Shown one piece after another: positions 44,819 to 54,049 of a stretch of 64,000 nucleotides of DNA. The position numbers and the translations under genes were made by a program. Positions within the stretch are counted from its first letter, which is position 1. Every line of letters begins with the position of its first letter. The DNA comes from JAWUWD01 sp034112085 (GTDB taxonomy: Bacteria; Bacteroidota; Bacteroidia; Cytophagales; Cyclobacteriaceae), in assembly GCA_034112085.1 (NCBI GenBank), contig JAWUWD010000016.1, forward strand, positions 19,729-83,728, given 5' to 3'. The notes beneath the pieces were generated by a model. The model had not been told where the DNA came from, did not search any database, and worked only from the letters and a program-made list of their open reading frames with translations.

Positions 44819-45661
44819 ATGAATAAACTCAAAGCATTTTTCATCTCAGGATATCTAACTTATGTAGCAGTCATCGCCACATTGAACATCATGACATTTA
44901 GTGATACTGCAGATATTACATGGCTAGTTTCCTCATTGATTCATTTATTTCCTTTGGGATTTATCGGCAAGTTGTTTCTCACACACACACCGCGCACTAG
45001 CCGTCAAATCAATTTTATCACTACCGGTATGATCGGACTGGTCATTGTCTCAACAATGGTCATGAAACAATCTCCTGATCACTACACATTGTTATTTGTT
45101 TATGCAATCATCACTTTCATAGGTTGGTTGATCTATCTCAAATGGTATTCTCAATTACCATTAAGAAATCAAGACATCTTGAAAGTTGGCAATACTCTTC
45201 CGGAATTGATATTTGAAGATAGTGAGAAGTCACCTGTATCGATGTCTACATTCTCTGGAATCAAAGTGTTGTACCTGTTTTATCGAGGCAACTGGTGCCC
45301 TCTTTGCACAGCGCAGATAAAAGAAATCTCTGAGCAGTACCGCGAATTAGATAAGTTAGGAGTGAAAACTGTACTGATTAGCCCGCAACCACATAAGTAT
45401 AGTGCCAATATTGCTAAGAAGTTTGATGTACCATTTCTATTTCTCACAGATCCTAAAGGTAAAGCAGCTAAGTCTATTGGTCTCTTTCATCAGAATGGCA
45501 CTCCATTGGGAATGGAACTCCTTGGATACTCTTCTGACACGGTACTTCCTACTGTGATTATTACGGATGAAAAAGGGAAGATTATTTTTGTAGATCAAAC
45601 AGATAATTACCGCGTGAGACCTGAGCCAGCGACCTTTCTAAAAGTATTGAGAAACCTCTAA
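44819..45661 (+). CDS. membrane-anchored redoxin (AhpC/TSA-like)
   Basis: 280 aa. Four N-terminal TM helices (about 8-28, 34-52, 66-85 and 88-108) precede an AhpC/TSA thioredoxin-like domain (about 120-275) with FYRGNWCPLCTAQIKEISEQY (CPLC as active-site pair), LISPQPHKYS and FLTDPKGKAAKSIGL. It looks like a membrane-held peroxidase or disulfide reductase; because the orientation is not clear, it may act on either side. A TATATTTG box at 44807-44814 ends only 4 nt before the ATG, so a leaderless mRNA is possible. Confidence 0.82.
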   Translation: MNKLKAFFISGYLTYVAVIATLNIMTFSDTADITWLVSSLIHLFPLGFIGKLFLTHTPRTSRQINFITTGMIGLVIVSTMVMKQSPDHYTLLFVYAIITFIGWLIYLKWYSQLPLRNQDILKVGNTLPELIFEDSEKSPVSMSTFSGIKVLYLFYRGNWCPLCTAQIKEISEQYRELDKLGVKTVLISPQPHKYSANIAKKFDVPFLFLTDPKGKAAKSIGLFHQNGTPLGMELLGYSSDTVLPTVIITDEKGKIIFVDQTDNYRVRPEPATFLKVLRNL

Positions 45662-45732
45662 CCCATTTTATAAATTAGCATTGGCAATAGAAAAGTGCTA
45701 ATTTAGATACTGTTACGCAGACCAATATATTT

Positions 45733-46380
45733 ATGAAATACTTTAGACTCACAATCCTTCTGTTGTTCATCTCCTCAATCGGAATAGCTCAGCAAAATTC
45801 GTTTGGTGTAAATATCAAAGCCTATACGCCAATATCAAAATTTAAGAAAAATATTGATGAGTCCGTTCCTTTTGGACTTTCGGTCAACTACTTAATGTCA
45901 AAAGAAAATAGTCGCTACTCTCTAGGTGGGGAAATAGGTGTGGCAATGTATTCTACAAACGACTACCTATTAGATCACCAGGGTCGGGATATTGAAGTGA
46001 ATGAAGAAGACTGCTTTTGGACAGTTCATGGAGTTGTAAGATATGACCTCGTTAGAACGGATAACTTGGTAGTTTATGCAGAGGCCAGAGCTGGTCTCAC
46101 GACTTTTTTCAGCAGTACTGTTCCACTTGAATCAGACACAGGGTATTCCGGTGAATTTGAATTTCATGGAACAGCCTTCAACACAGGATTTGGCAGTGGT
46201 ATTCAACGAAGAATTGGAAGTAATATCTGGATCAATGTTGGAGCTAACTTACACAGCGGAAGCAAAGTAGACTATCGCTACATGCCGGAGAGTGACCAAT
46301 CAGTTTCTCTCGAGGATGGTCAATACCAATCTTTATCTCATTACATGGGATATCGATTGGGAGTATCTTTTGACTTGTAG
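45733..46380 (+). CDS. outer-membrane beta-barrel-type hypothetical protein
   Basis: 215 aa. The signal peptide is RLTILLLFISSIGIAQ. The mature part alternates strands typical of an 8-10-stranded barrel (NSFGVNIKAYTPISKFKK, YSLGGEIGVAMYS, TVHGVVRYDLV, VVYAEARAGLTTFF) and ends in MGYRLGVSFDL, an acceptable barrel C-terminus. No family name is recognised. It is convergent with arsS and separated from it by zero bases (stop at 46380, opposite stop from 46381). Confidence 0.75.
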   Translation: MKYFRLTILLLFISSIGIAQQNSFGVNIKAYTPISKFKKNIDESVPFGLSVNYLMSKENSRYSLGGEIGVAMYSTNDYLLDHQGRDIEVNEEDCFWTVHGVVRYDLVRTDNLVVYAEARAGLTTFFSSTVPLESDTGYSGEFEFHGTAFNTGFGSGIQRRIGSNIWINVGANLHSGSKVDYRYMPESDQSVSLEDGQYQSLSHYMGYRLGVSFDL

Positions 46381-47442
46381 CTAAACTACCTCTCCCCCAC
46401 AGCTAGACCCTGCACCTGCAGTACATCCATAGCAATGTTGGTTGACTATAATCTCTCGATTATTCAACGCACTTACATCAAATTCACTGATGTGCTTAGG
46501 TGTTTTACCCGCTACTTTGAGTTCCAACATTTGGTTGAAATCACAATCGTATAAATAACCATCCCAACCTATTGAAATTGTATTGCGGCACATTACCCCT
46601 TCTGCAGCAACAGGATTAAAAGCATTAACCAGCTTCTCCATGTAGGCTTCGTATTGATCACTTACTATCAAGTATTCTAAGAACCTACTTACTGGAATGT
46701 TAGTAATTGCAAATAGGTTATTGAATTGAACATCGAATCCTTCACTCAATTTTCTCTTAAATTCCGCCTCCAGCGAAGATTGTGAAGCAGGCAAAAATGA
46801 ACCGGTAGGATTGTACACTAAATCAAGTTTCAGTCCTGAACCTTCTATACCATAACCAACCGCATTGAGCATTTGGAGTGCCTTAATTGATTTCTCAAAA
46901 ACCCCTTCCCCTCTTTGAGCATCCGTTCTTCTAGCTGCAAAATATGGCAGAGAAGACGCTACTTCTATTTTATGTTTCTTGAAAAATTCTGGAAGATCAT
47001 TATACTTTGGATTCGCAAGAATGATGGTCAAGTTACATCTGACAATGATCTTCTTTCCAAGTTTAGACAACTCCTCAACAAACCACCTAAAATGCGGATT
47101 CATCTCCGGTGCACCACCTGTCAAATCGACCGTGCTAATATCTGTTCCTTTCAAAGCATCTAGACACTGTTGCATGGTCTCCTTGGTCATGATCTCTTTA
47201 CGATCCGGGCCAGCATCTACATGGCAGTGTTTACATACCTGGTTGCACATCTTACCAACATTAACCTGAAAAATATCGATCCCAGTTACGGTCAAAGGGA
47301 ATAAACCAATATCAACCAACTTATCCTTGAATGCTGGTATAGACATGTTCTCCGATTCTGTAGTACTCAATATTTTCAATTGAACCCCAATGTCAGATAA
47401 CTCGTGTGCTCGATACTTTAAGGATTTTGTAGCTGCTTTCAT
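46381..47442 (-). CDS. arsS: radical SAM/Cys-rich protein ArsS (arsenosugar biosynthesis type)
   Basis: 353 aa. The radical SAM cluster ligands are C66, C70 and C73 in GKMCNQVCKHCHVDAGPD, followed by the SAM-binding VDLTGGAPEMNPHFRW. The Cys-rich C-terminus reads HCYGCTAGAGSSCGGEVV (C337, C340, C348). Family knowledge: many homologues have selenocysteine in this tail; all positions here are Cys with no in-frame TGA visible. ArsS is reported in oxo-arsenosugar synthesis together with ArsM; no ArsM is in this window. The peroxidase-like gene lies 26 nt upstream on the same strand as a two-gene unit. Confidence 0.9.
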   Translation of the reverse strand: MKAATKSLKYRAHELSDIGVQLKILSTTESENMSIPAFKDKLVDIGLFPLTVTGIDIFQVNVGKMCNQVCKHCHVDAGPDRKEIMTKETMQQCLDALKGTDISTVDLTGGAPEMNPHFRWFVEELSKLGKKIIVRCNLTIILANPKYNDLPEFFKKHKIEVASSLPYFAARRTDAQRGEGVFEKSIKALQMLNAVGYGIEGSGLKLDLVYNPTGSFLPASQSSLEAEFKRKLSEGFDVQFNNLFAITNIPVSRFLEYLIVSDQYEAYMEKLVNAFNPVAAEGVMCRNTISIGWDGYLYDCDFNQMLELKVAGKTPKHISEFDVSALNNREIIVNQHCYGCTAGAGSSCGGEVV

Positions 47443-47468
47443 ATTCTATTCTTTCTCCGAAGAAGTGG

Positions 47469-47804
47469 TTACATTGACACCTCTTTGGCTTTATTCATCA
47501 TCTGAACACCATGTACTAATGTGGCTCCTCCTTTAATAGCTGCTGCTACATGAATCGCCTCCATCATTTGTTCTTCATCAGCACCTTTCTCTAAGGACCC
47601 AGTAGTATAGGCATCTATACAATATGGACACTGTATAGCATGAGAGACTGCCAATGCGATTAACGCTTTTTCTCTTTCAGTGAGTGCCCCTTCCTTGAAT
47701 ACATCGCCATAATAACTAAAGAACTTCTTGGCCAGTTCTGGCTGGTATTCTGATATTTCTCCAAATTTGGACAGGTCAGCTGGATCGTAATAGGTCTTAC
47801 TCAT
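47469..47804 (-). CDS. carboxymuconolactone-decarboxylase/AhpD-like protein (ArsS-associated)
   Basis: 111 aa, all-helical AhpD-type fold. The redox motif HAIQCPYCIDAYTTGSLEKGA supplies H55, C59 and C62 (CxxC), and AIHVAAAIKGGATLVHGVQM follows. The family is known beside arsS genes as 'arsenosugar biosynthesis-associated peroxidase-like'. A role in protecting or reducing an intermediate is inference. First gene of the pair with arsS; a TAGATTTG -7 box lies about 50 nt upstream. Confidence 0.9.
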   Translation of the reverse strand: MSKTYYDPADLSKFGEISEYQPELAKKFFSYYGDVFKEGALTEREKALIALAVSHAIQCPYCIDAYTTGSLEKGADEEQMMEAIHVAAAIKGGATLVHGVQMMNKAKEVSM

Positions 47805-47855
47805 AGTAGTCGCAATTTAAAATTAGTTCAGATTATCTCGTCATTTACTTACCCA

Positions 47856-47863
47856 CAAATCTA
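47856..47863 (-). promoter_or_regulatory. -7 box of the arsS unit
   Basis: TAGATTTG on the minus strand fits TAnnTTTG; leader about 45 nt. No arsenic-repressor-like dyad was seen in 47805-48001. Confidence 0.45.
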
Positions 47864-48001
47864 TCCATATTTATTACTAATGCTTGTCCAGACAAAGACA
47901 AAATTCATGGGTGGATAAGTTCCATTACATAAAAATAATTATCGCAGATCAAGTAATTCTCATCAACGATCTCTATTTTTAAAACAGAAAGCAATCCCTA
48001 C

Positions 48002-49441
48002 ATGATCAAAAACACTCCCGAACTGACTCCAGAAAACAAGCCTGAAAAAGCCATCCCTATTACTCAGGCACTTTGGAGGTTTATACTTCATACCGTAAAT
48101 CTTCGAGAAGGGGCAGATATCAAAGGAACAATTGAAAGAATTGAAAAAGACATTGACTTTAAAGGAGCGAATCTGTGGATTTTGATTTGTTCCATAATCA
48201 TTGCCTCCATCGGTTTGAATGTCAACTCCATTCCTGCAATTATTGGTGCCATGTTGATATCCCCATTAATGGGTCCGATCCTAGGGCTTGGACTTTCTAT
48301 TGGCACCTACGATTGGGGCCCACTCAAACGGTCGCTTAAAGCTTTGGGAGTTACCGTGTTTGCAAGTGTTCTAACATCTTATATTTACTTCAGTATCTCC
48401 CCTCTTAAAGAGATTCAGGTAGAATTATTATCGAGAACTAAGCCAACAATTTTAGATGTAATGATTGCATTATTCGGGGGGATTGCCGGTATTGTTGCAG
48501 GCTCGAGAAGTGTTAATAACAATGTAATCCCAGGAGTTGCAATTGCCACAGCTTTGATGCCTCCACTTTGTACTGCTGGATTTGGTTTGGCCACCGGGAA
48601 TTACGCCTTCTTTCTTGGCGCGATCTATCTTTTCTTTATCAATTCAGTATTTATATGCTTGGCAACTATCTTGGTCGTAAGATTTATGCGCTTTCCCTTA
48701 GCAAGTTGGGTAGATCAAAAAAAGAAAAAGCAGGCACAATTTTACATCACATTTATAGTATTACTTGTCGCAATACCAAGTGGAGTTATTTTCTGGGAAG
48801 TCATCAAGGAATCAGTATTTACAAGAAATGCGCAAAAATTTATCTCTGAAGAAGTCATTTTTGAGGATTGTGAAATCATCAATCAACAATTCACCTACAC
48901 GGATAGTACTTCGACCATTGAGATCTTCTTGATAGGTGCTACTGTTAATCAAGATGAGCAAAAAAGGGTGACTGCTTTACTTCCCAAGTATGAGCTCAAC
49001 AATACAGAATTAATCTTCTATCAGAACAAAGATGCTAGCAATGAAATAGAAAGTATGGCTGGGAAGGTAAGCAAAGAATTACGCATTGGAATCATAGAAG
49101 ATCTTTACGAGAAAAATGCAGAGATCTTAGAAAACAAAGATACACGAATAAGCTTTCTTGAAGACCGGCTCATAGGGTATGAACGCGACAGCTTGCCGTT
49201 GAATTCTGTACGTAAAGAAGTATACATTCAGTACGAGCATTTAGAAAAATTCAGCCTCGCTTTTACTATAGATTTTGATAAATCTGGAACTCGAGATACA
49301 ATACCAACAGGGCTCATCAAGTGGGATGATTATATCAACCAGCATAAAAGGCGAAGCCTCAAAGCTGATCAAGAAACTAAACTAAGAGATTGGCTCAAAG
49401 TAAGATTACAGCTAGACACCTTGAGGATTATCACTTATTAA
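48002..49441 (+). CDS. DUF389 membrane protein
   Basis: 479 aa. The DUF389 domain occupies about 45-260, with five or more TM helices and small-residue-rich segments: GANLWILICSIIIASIGLNVNS, IIGAMLISPLMGPILGLGL, GIAGIVAGSRSVNNNVIPGVAIATALMPPLCTAGFGL. The C-terminal ~220 residues are soluble: strands, then coiled coil (about 355-410) and a region ending LKVRLQLDTLRIITY. Function is unproven; transport of an unknown solute is often supposed. It is probably co-transcribed with the S1/P1 nuclease (31-nt gap). Confidence 0.88.
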   Translation: MIKNTPELTPENKPEKAIPITQALWRFILHTVNLREGADIKGTIERIEKDIDFKGANLWILICSIIIASIGLNVNSIPAIIGAMLISPLMGPILGLGLSIGTYDWGPLKRSLKALGVTVFASVLTSYIYFSISPLKEIQVELLSRTKPTILDVMIALFGGIAGIVAGSRSVNNNVIPGVAIATALMPPLCTAGFGLATGNYAFFLGAIYLFFINSVFICLATILVVRFMRFPLASWVDQKKKKQAQFYITFIVLLVAIPSGVIFWEVIKESVFTRNAQKFISEEVIFEDCEIINQQFTYTDSTSTIEIFLIGATVNQDEQKRVTALLPKYELNNTELIFYQNKDASNEIESMAGKVSKELRIGIIEDLYEKNAEILENKDTRISFLEDRLIGYERDSLPLNSVRKEVYIQYEHLEKFSLAFTIDFDKSGTRDTIPTGLIKWDDYINQHKRRSLKADQETKLRDWLKVRLQLDTLRIITY

Positions 49442-49472
49442 ACATTATTATTGTAGCAACAAATTAGCTAAC

Positions 49473-50234
49473 ATGAAAAAGACATTAATTATCCTTACAA
49501 TCTTTGCTTCCCTCAATGTAGTTGGGTGGGGCGTAACTGGACACAGAACTATTGGTCACATAGCTGAGACCCACTTATCCAAAAAGGCAAAAAAACAAGT
49601 TGATAGAGTGCTCAAAAGAGAATCTCTTGCTATAGTCACTACTTGGATGGATGAGATCAAATCAGACCATGACTATGATCATGCATACACTTGGCATTAT
49701 GTAACAGTGCCTGATGGAGAGACCTATGAGACTAGTAAAAAGGAAACCAAGGGAGATATAATTCAAACCATCGAACGTATCATAGCTGAGCTCAAAAAAG
49801 GGGGGTTAAATGCTAAAACAGAAACAGAACATGTTAAAATGTTAGCTCACCTCATTGGTGATATTCACCAACCTCTGCATGTTGGCAATGGTACTGACAA
49901 GGGCGGGAATGATGTAAAGCTTAAACACTTCTGGAAGGACAGCAACCTTCATCGTGTCTGGGATAGTGGTATGATCGATGGTAAGCAGTTGAGTTATACA
50001 GAACTCGCTAATAGTATCAATACACTTTCAAAAGAAGAAGTAGCCAAAATACAAAGCAGTACAGTGCGTGATTGGGCGAATGAATCAATAGCAATTCGAG
50101 ATGCATGTTATGATATAGGAGAAAAGAAAAGTATCAGCTATAAATATGATTACAAACACTGGTCTACTGTACAAGAACAATTGTTGAAGGCTGGACTTCG
50201 ATTAGCGGCTACGCTAAACGATATCTACGGATAA
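49473..50234 (+). CDS. S1/P1-type zinc nuclease, secreted
   Basis: 253 aa. The signal peptide (about 1-18) is predicted to end so that the mature protein starts with Trp (W19 in VVGWGVTGHRT), the residue whose amino group binds zinc in P1 nuclease. Other zinc ligands are visible: H in GHRTIGHIA, D and H in TTWMDEIK and YTWHYV, and HLIGDIHQPLHVGNG (H, D, H), HRVWD. It would degrade single-stranded nucleic acid in the periplasm or outside, for phosphate or nucleotide scavenging (inference). A 9-nt gap separates it from the next gene. Confidence 0.92.
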   Translation: MKKTLIILTIFASLNVVGWGVTGHRTIGHIAETHLSKKAKKQVDRVLKRESLAIVTTWMDEIKSDHDYDHAYTWHYVTVPDGETYETSKKETKGDIIQTIERIIAELKKGGLNAKTETEHVKMLAHLIGDIHQPLHVGNGTDKGGNDVKLKHFWKDSNLHRVWDSGMIDGKQLSYTELANSINTLSKEEVAKIQSSTVRDWANESIAIRDACYDIGEKKSISYKYDYKHWSTVQEQLLKAGLRLAATLNDIYG

Positions 50235-50243
50235 ATTTCAGTT

Positions 50244-50831
50244 ATGGATCAGATGCCTGAAGTCATAAAAGAATTTTCACATGTTGAGTACCTCACGGTA
50301 TTCAACGCTATACTTTTTGGCTATGTGGGTGCAGAGTACTTTTCTGGATGGGCATCTATGCTGCGCAACCGCAATAGTCTCAAGCATTATTGGCAACATA
50401 TCTTATGGACTATATTTGCGTTCACATTATACATACAGAATTGGTACGGTGTATGGCCTCGTGTAATCGTAATCAATGAAAATGTCTACTATTTTCTTTT
50501 CTCATTAGCCCCAATACTTGTTTTTCATTTTATCAGTGTGATACTATTTCCTGATTTTTCAAAAGGAGAATCATTCGATATAAAAAAGTACTACTTTGAA
50601 AATCTCAAATGGCTCTATGGACTCTTTGCAGCTTACTTTCTACTTACTATTATCAACTCCTTTGTCTATCCGGATATCGGCAATGTATTAGCTCAAAATT
50701 TGATTAGAGCTGGAGGTATTGCACTGTGCCTATTGGCCATCATTTTCAAAAAACAGAAATACATTCACCCTATATTCCTAGTGATTGGGTATGTGGCGCT
50801 GATCTTGTTTTTGAGGGCCTTGCCTTCCTAG
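50244..50831 (+). CDS. hypothetical integral membrane protein, 195 aa
   Basis: Family not recognised. About six TM helices: FNAILFGYVGAEYFSGW, HILWTIFAFTLYI, YYFLFSLAPILVFHFISVILF, WLYGLFAAYFLLTI, AGGIALCLLAIIF and FLVIGYVALILFLRAL. No charged catalytic motif stands out. The 9-nt gap after the S1/P1 gene suggests co-transcription, but no shared function is evident. Confidence 0.7.
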   Translation: MDQMPEVIKEFSHVEYLTVFNAILFGYVGAEYFSGWASMLRNRNSLKHYWQHILWTIFAFTLYIQNWYGVWPRVIVINENVYYFLFSLAPILVFHFISVILFPDFSKGESFDIKKYYFENLKWLYGLFAAYFLLTIINSFVYPDIGNVLAQNLIRAGGIALCLLAIIFKKQKYIHPIFLVIGYVALILFLRALPS

Positions 50832-50971
50832 CCAAAAATCAGTAGGTGAATATACTCATACGGCATCCGTAGATGTACTCAATTTAACATAGAACTGTAC
50901 TTTATTGTTGTTTAACTAATGCTAGAACAATACATTGCTTGTTGAACTATCTAATAATAAATAGTAAAACA

Positions 50972-51169
50972 ATGCAATGTAAATGCTGCAATTCATCAAT
51001 ATTAAGAACTACAAAACATTGTCCTTATTGCGGATACGATATCCGTAGACAACGCTTGTTTGAAATACAATACAAAATTGCCGTTGGAGTTCTTTTCTGT
51101 ATCATTCTGTTTGTCATAGGCATTCAGATGGACCTGATGGATGGGGTATTGCAGTACCTATTGAAGTAA
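50972..51169 (+). CDS. small zinc-ribbon, single-TM protein
   Basis: 65 aa. MQCKCCNSSILRTTKHCPYCGYDI carries two Cys pairs (CKCC, CPYC), a zinc-ribbon. It is followed by a basic/aromatic stretch (RRQRLFEIQYK) and one TM helix (AVGVLFCIILFVIGIQMDL). A TTG at 50939 is in frame, but the ATG at 50972 starts right at the Cys motif. Function is unknown. Confidence 0.65.
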   Translation: MQCKCCNSSILRTTKHCPYCGYDIRRQRLFEIQYKIAVGVLFCIILFVIGIQMDLMDGVLQYLLK

Positions 51170-51190
51170 TTGATTCAGATATAATTCTTG

Positions 51191-52027
51191 CTAGTTTATG
51201 GTTGCCCACTCACTCCAAGCACCATCATAGACTGATTTTGAACTCTTAAATCCAGCTACCTCAGCTGCCAGTAGGATAATACAAGCCGTCACACCTGATC
51301 CACAGGTAAATATGAGATGCTCATCTCTAATATTCAGTTTTTCAAAAATAGATTTCAACTTAACCGAAGATAACATCTTACCCTCTTCTAGTACATTACC
51401 AAAAGGCAAGTTTATGGAGTGAGGTATGCTACCACTTCTCAGCTCTGCTCTAGGCTCAGGGGAAGTACCATTGAAACGTCCTTCACTCCTCGCGTCTATC
51501 ACTTTTATTTGATCAGTGCTGATAGATTCATTGACTTTGTCAAAGTCAGAAAAACTACTGGATTGAAAGTTTGACACAAAATCACCTTGTTCATACTTAT
51601 CCGAAGCTATGGATTCGGTGGGTAATTCAAGTCTATTCCATTCTGGTAAACCGCCATCTAAAACCACTACATTCTCATGTCCCATTGCGCGAAACATCCA
51701 CCACACTCGTGGACTTGAATAGATTCCGAGATTGTCATAAATCACTATCTGACTATTACGATTAATTCCCAATTCTCTAGCTGATTGTTGAAATGATTCA
51801 GGAGTCGGCATCATAGCTGGCAGATCATGGTCCTGATCACTAAAGATGTTTTTCAAATCGAAGAATCGAGCATTTGGAATTCTTCGGTCTGTCAATTCAG
51901 AAGGATTTATTGAATTAACACTGGGGATGCTTACATCTAAGATGACAAGGTTCGGATTTTTGAGGTTTTCAGAGAGCCATTGGCTTGAGATTATATGAGT
52001 AAACGAAGTTAGAAATAAGTCTTTCAT
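51191..52027 (-). CDS. sseA: sulfurtransferase (3-mercaptopyruvate sulfurtransferase/rhodanese)
   Basis: 278 aa, two rhodanese domains. Domain 1 (about 12-135) has VSSQWLSENLKNPNLVILD-type start (ISSQWLSENLK), RIPNARFFDL and YDNLGIYSSPRVWWMFRAMGHENV. Domain 2 has VIDARSEGRFNGTSPEPR and the active-site loop FTCGSGVTACI (Cys with GSGVTA, as in mercaptopyruvate enzymes). It moves sulfane sulfur to cyanide or thiols. The physiological acceptor is unknown. It lies 21 nt after the PAS-kinase gene on the same strand. Confidence 0.88.
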   Translation of the reverse strand: MKDLFLTSFTHIISSQWLSENLKNPNLVILDVSIPSVNSINPSELTDRRIPNARFFDLKNIFSDQDHDLPAMMPTPESFQQSARELGINRNSQIVIYDNLGIYSSPRVWWMFRAMGHENVVVLDGGLPEWNRLELPTESIASDKYEQGDFVSNFQSSSFSDFDKVNESISTDQIKVIDARSEGRFNGTSPEPRAELRSGSIPHSINLPFGNVLEEGKMLSSVKLKSIFEKLNIRDEHLIFTCGSGVTACIILLAAEVAGFKSSKSVYDGAWSEWATIN

Positions 52028-52048
52028 TTCGTGAAGCTATTTCTACAT

Positions 52049-53926
52049 TTAAGAGTTTTGACTACTTGATTTTTTCTGATCTTTAAGATAGAGTGTAAAA
52101 GTAGTTCCAACACCCACTTCACTTTCTACTTCGATTTTACCATCCAACAATTCAAGTTGTGTTTTGACCAAGTAAAGCCCTAATCCTTTGCTATTCGCAA
52201 TATTATGAAATTTTTGATACAGCCCAAAAAGGCGATCTCCATACAATTCTAAATCAATTCCAATGCCGTTATCTCGTACCCGTAGACAAGAATCTCCTTT
52301 AGACTTGAATGTGGAGATATCTATAACGCAAGCTCTCTGATGACTGCGATATTTCAACGCATTGGTCACAAGATTTTGGATAAAACTAGTCAAATGAGAG
52401 TTGGGGTAGGTGATAGATTCTAATTCTGAAAAATCCAAATTAACCTTTGCTCCGTATTCTTCAATTAATCCTTCAATACTTGTCAGCAATGAATGAACCT
52501 TATGATCGAATTTGATTAGTGTGTTTTGCTCTAGTTCGCTCTTTTTAACTGCCACAACTTCTACTAGCTCACTAAGCGTGTCCCCGAGCTGATTAGCTGA
52601 TAATTCAATTTTTTCAAAAATCTCTTGATTATTCTCATGGATCAAATTCTGATCATAAAACCCAATCAACGACTTAAGATTGACCACTGGTGCTCTTAGA
52701 TCATGCGAAGTGATGTAGGCAAATTGTTGCAGTTCATTATTTGACTTTATGAGGTCCTTAGTCATTTTTTCAAGATCTTTTTCATCTTGAGCCCTTTTGG
52801 TAATATCTCTTTGGATACCAAATGTAGCCGTCAGTTCATCATCATCATTAAATAAACAAATGTAATTTCCTTCCACCCAAATCTCATGCCCGAGGCTATT
52901 AGCATCTCTATTGACAACTGTCTGCTTCCGGGAATCCAGCATTTCAGCTATTGATTGATATCCACGCTCAATGTCATACTTAAAAAAATCACGATAAGTA
53001 TACCCTAATATTTGATCCGTAGTGAGCCCATAGGTCTTCGCAAATGCTTCATTGACTTTGGTTATCCGGAACTCATCAAATACTCTCTGAATTTGCTTCT
53101 TTCTATCAACCGTATTATCCCATTTGATCGGAGAAACCCCTTCCATCACAAAAAAACCGTCTATTGATTGTGAGAAGAATAAATTGAGTTTTTCTTCGCT
53201 TTTTTTGAGTGCTATTTCAGTTTCTACCTGGTCAGTAATAGTGTCCGTTGACAAAAGAATACCACCAATATCACCAGATTTCGTATTCCACGGTCTCACT
53301 TGCCATTTTAGCCAGACCAATTCTCCATTTTCATTGATGAAGTTATCCCTATCATTATGTAATAATTCACCATTTAAGCCCCTAGAGTGTATCTCCTTCC
53401 ATGAGTCCTTCACATCACTGAAAATATTGTAGTGATTTTCTCCTTTTATCGATTCTCTATCAAACCCTAACTTAGCAATTGCCCAATCATTAGCCCATGA
53501 CACACTGCATGACCGGTAGTTCATATCTGTATCAAACATCGCCACTGACCCAGGAGATTCACTAACGAATGAAATCAAGTCGCCCGCTACTTCAAATTGA
53601 GTAGGAATTACTTCAGACACCACACATAAGAAGGTCTCGTTGGAAATGTAAGTAGCATCAAGATGACACTTCATTTGCTGATTCCGTAAAGTAGTATGGA
53701 AGGATACTTTACTTTTAAATGATTCTTTAAGAATCTCCAAAAAAACATCTGCTTCCGCAATCTGGAATACTGCTGGGAGCAGCTTTCCTCTTAATTCAAT
53801 TTTTGGAGTATTTACTAAATCTGTAAACTTCGCATTGGCATAGATTATAGTTCCTACCGAATCCAGCACTATTCTGGCTTCTATAGCTTCTTCAAAATAA
53901 AGTAGGTCTAATTCACTGTTTGGCAT
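52049..53926 (-). CDS. PAS-domain histidine kinase, cytosolic, orphan
   Basis: 625 aa without TM or signal sequence. Three PAS/PAC modules (about 1-105, 125-245 and 255-380, the last ending FGIQRDITKRAQDEKDLEK) precede HisKA with YITSHDLRAPVVNLKSLIG (phospho-His about H408). HATPase_c follows with N-box LVTNALKYRSH (about 518-528), RVRDNGIGI and SKGLGLYLVKTQLELLDG. No response regulator is adjacent. The soluble PAS domains suggest it senses an internal signal such as redox or a ligand; no specific cofactor motif is visible. A 16-bp palindrome lies 30 nt upstream. Confidence 0.9.
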   Translation of the reverse strand: MPNSELDLLYFEEAIEARIVLDSVGTIIYANAKFTDLVNTPKIELRGKLLPAVFQIAEADVFLEILKESFKSKVSFHTTLRNQQMKCHLDATYISNETFLCVVSEVIPTQFEVAGDLISFVSESPGSVAMFDTDMNYRSCSVSWANDWAIAKLGFDRESIKGENHYNIFSDVKDSWKEIHSRGLNGELLHNDRDNFINENGELVWLKWQVRPWNTKSGDIGGILLSTDTITDQVETEIALKKSEEKLNLFFSQSIDGFFVMEGVSPIKWDNTVDRKKQIQRVFDEFRITKVNEAFAKTYGLTTDQILGYTYRDFFKYDIERGYQSIAEMLDSRKQTVVNRDANSLGHEIWVEGNYICLFNDDDELTATFGIQRDITKRAQDEKDLEKMTKDLIKSNNELQQFAYITSHDLRAPVVNLKSLIGFYDQNLIHENNQEIFEKIELSANQLGDTLSELVEVVAVKKSELEQNTLIKFDHKVHSLLTSIEGLIEEYGAKVNLDFSELESITYPNSHLTSFIQNLVTNALKYRSHQRACVIDISTFKSKGDSCLRVRDNGIGIDLELYGDRLFGLYQKFHNIANSKGLGLYLVKTQLELLDGKIEVESEVGVGTTFTLYLKDQKKSSSQNS

Positions 53927-53955
53927 TGACTAGAAATATAAAAAATATAATTCGT

Positions 53956-53971
53956 GATTGTAAATTTACAA
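53956..53971. promoter_or_regulatory. perfect 16-bp palindrome upstream of the PAS kinase gene
   Basis: Half-site ATTGTAAA with its complement TTTACAAT and no spacer, 30 nt before the kinase ATG and after the ssrA terminator. Candidate operator. Confidence 0.5.
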
Positions 53972-54010
53972 TGGTCAATATAAATACCACCTGGACATTA
54001 TTCAATGAAA

Positions 54011-54044
54011 CAAAAATAGCCGCCTATATGAGCAGCTATTTTTG
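54011..54044 (-). terminator. rho-independent terminator of ssrA
   Basis: On the minus strand CAAAAATAGC / GCTATTTTTG with a 14-nt loop and a T-run, 6 nt after the tmRNA 3' end. Confidence 0.85.
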
Positions 54045-54049
54045 TTTTG

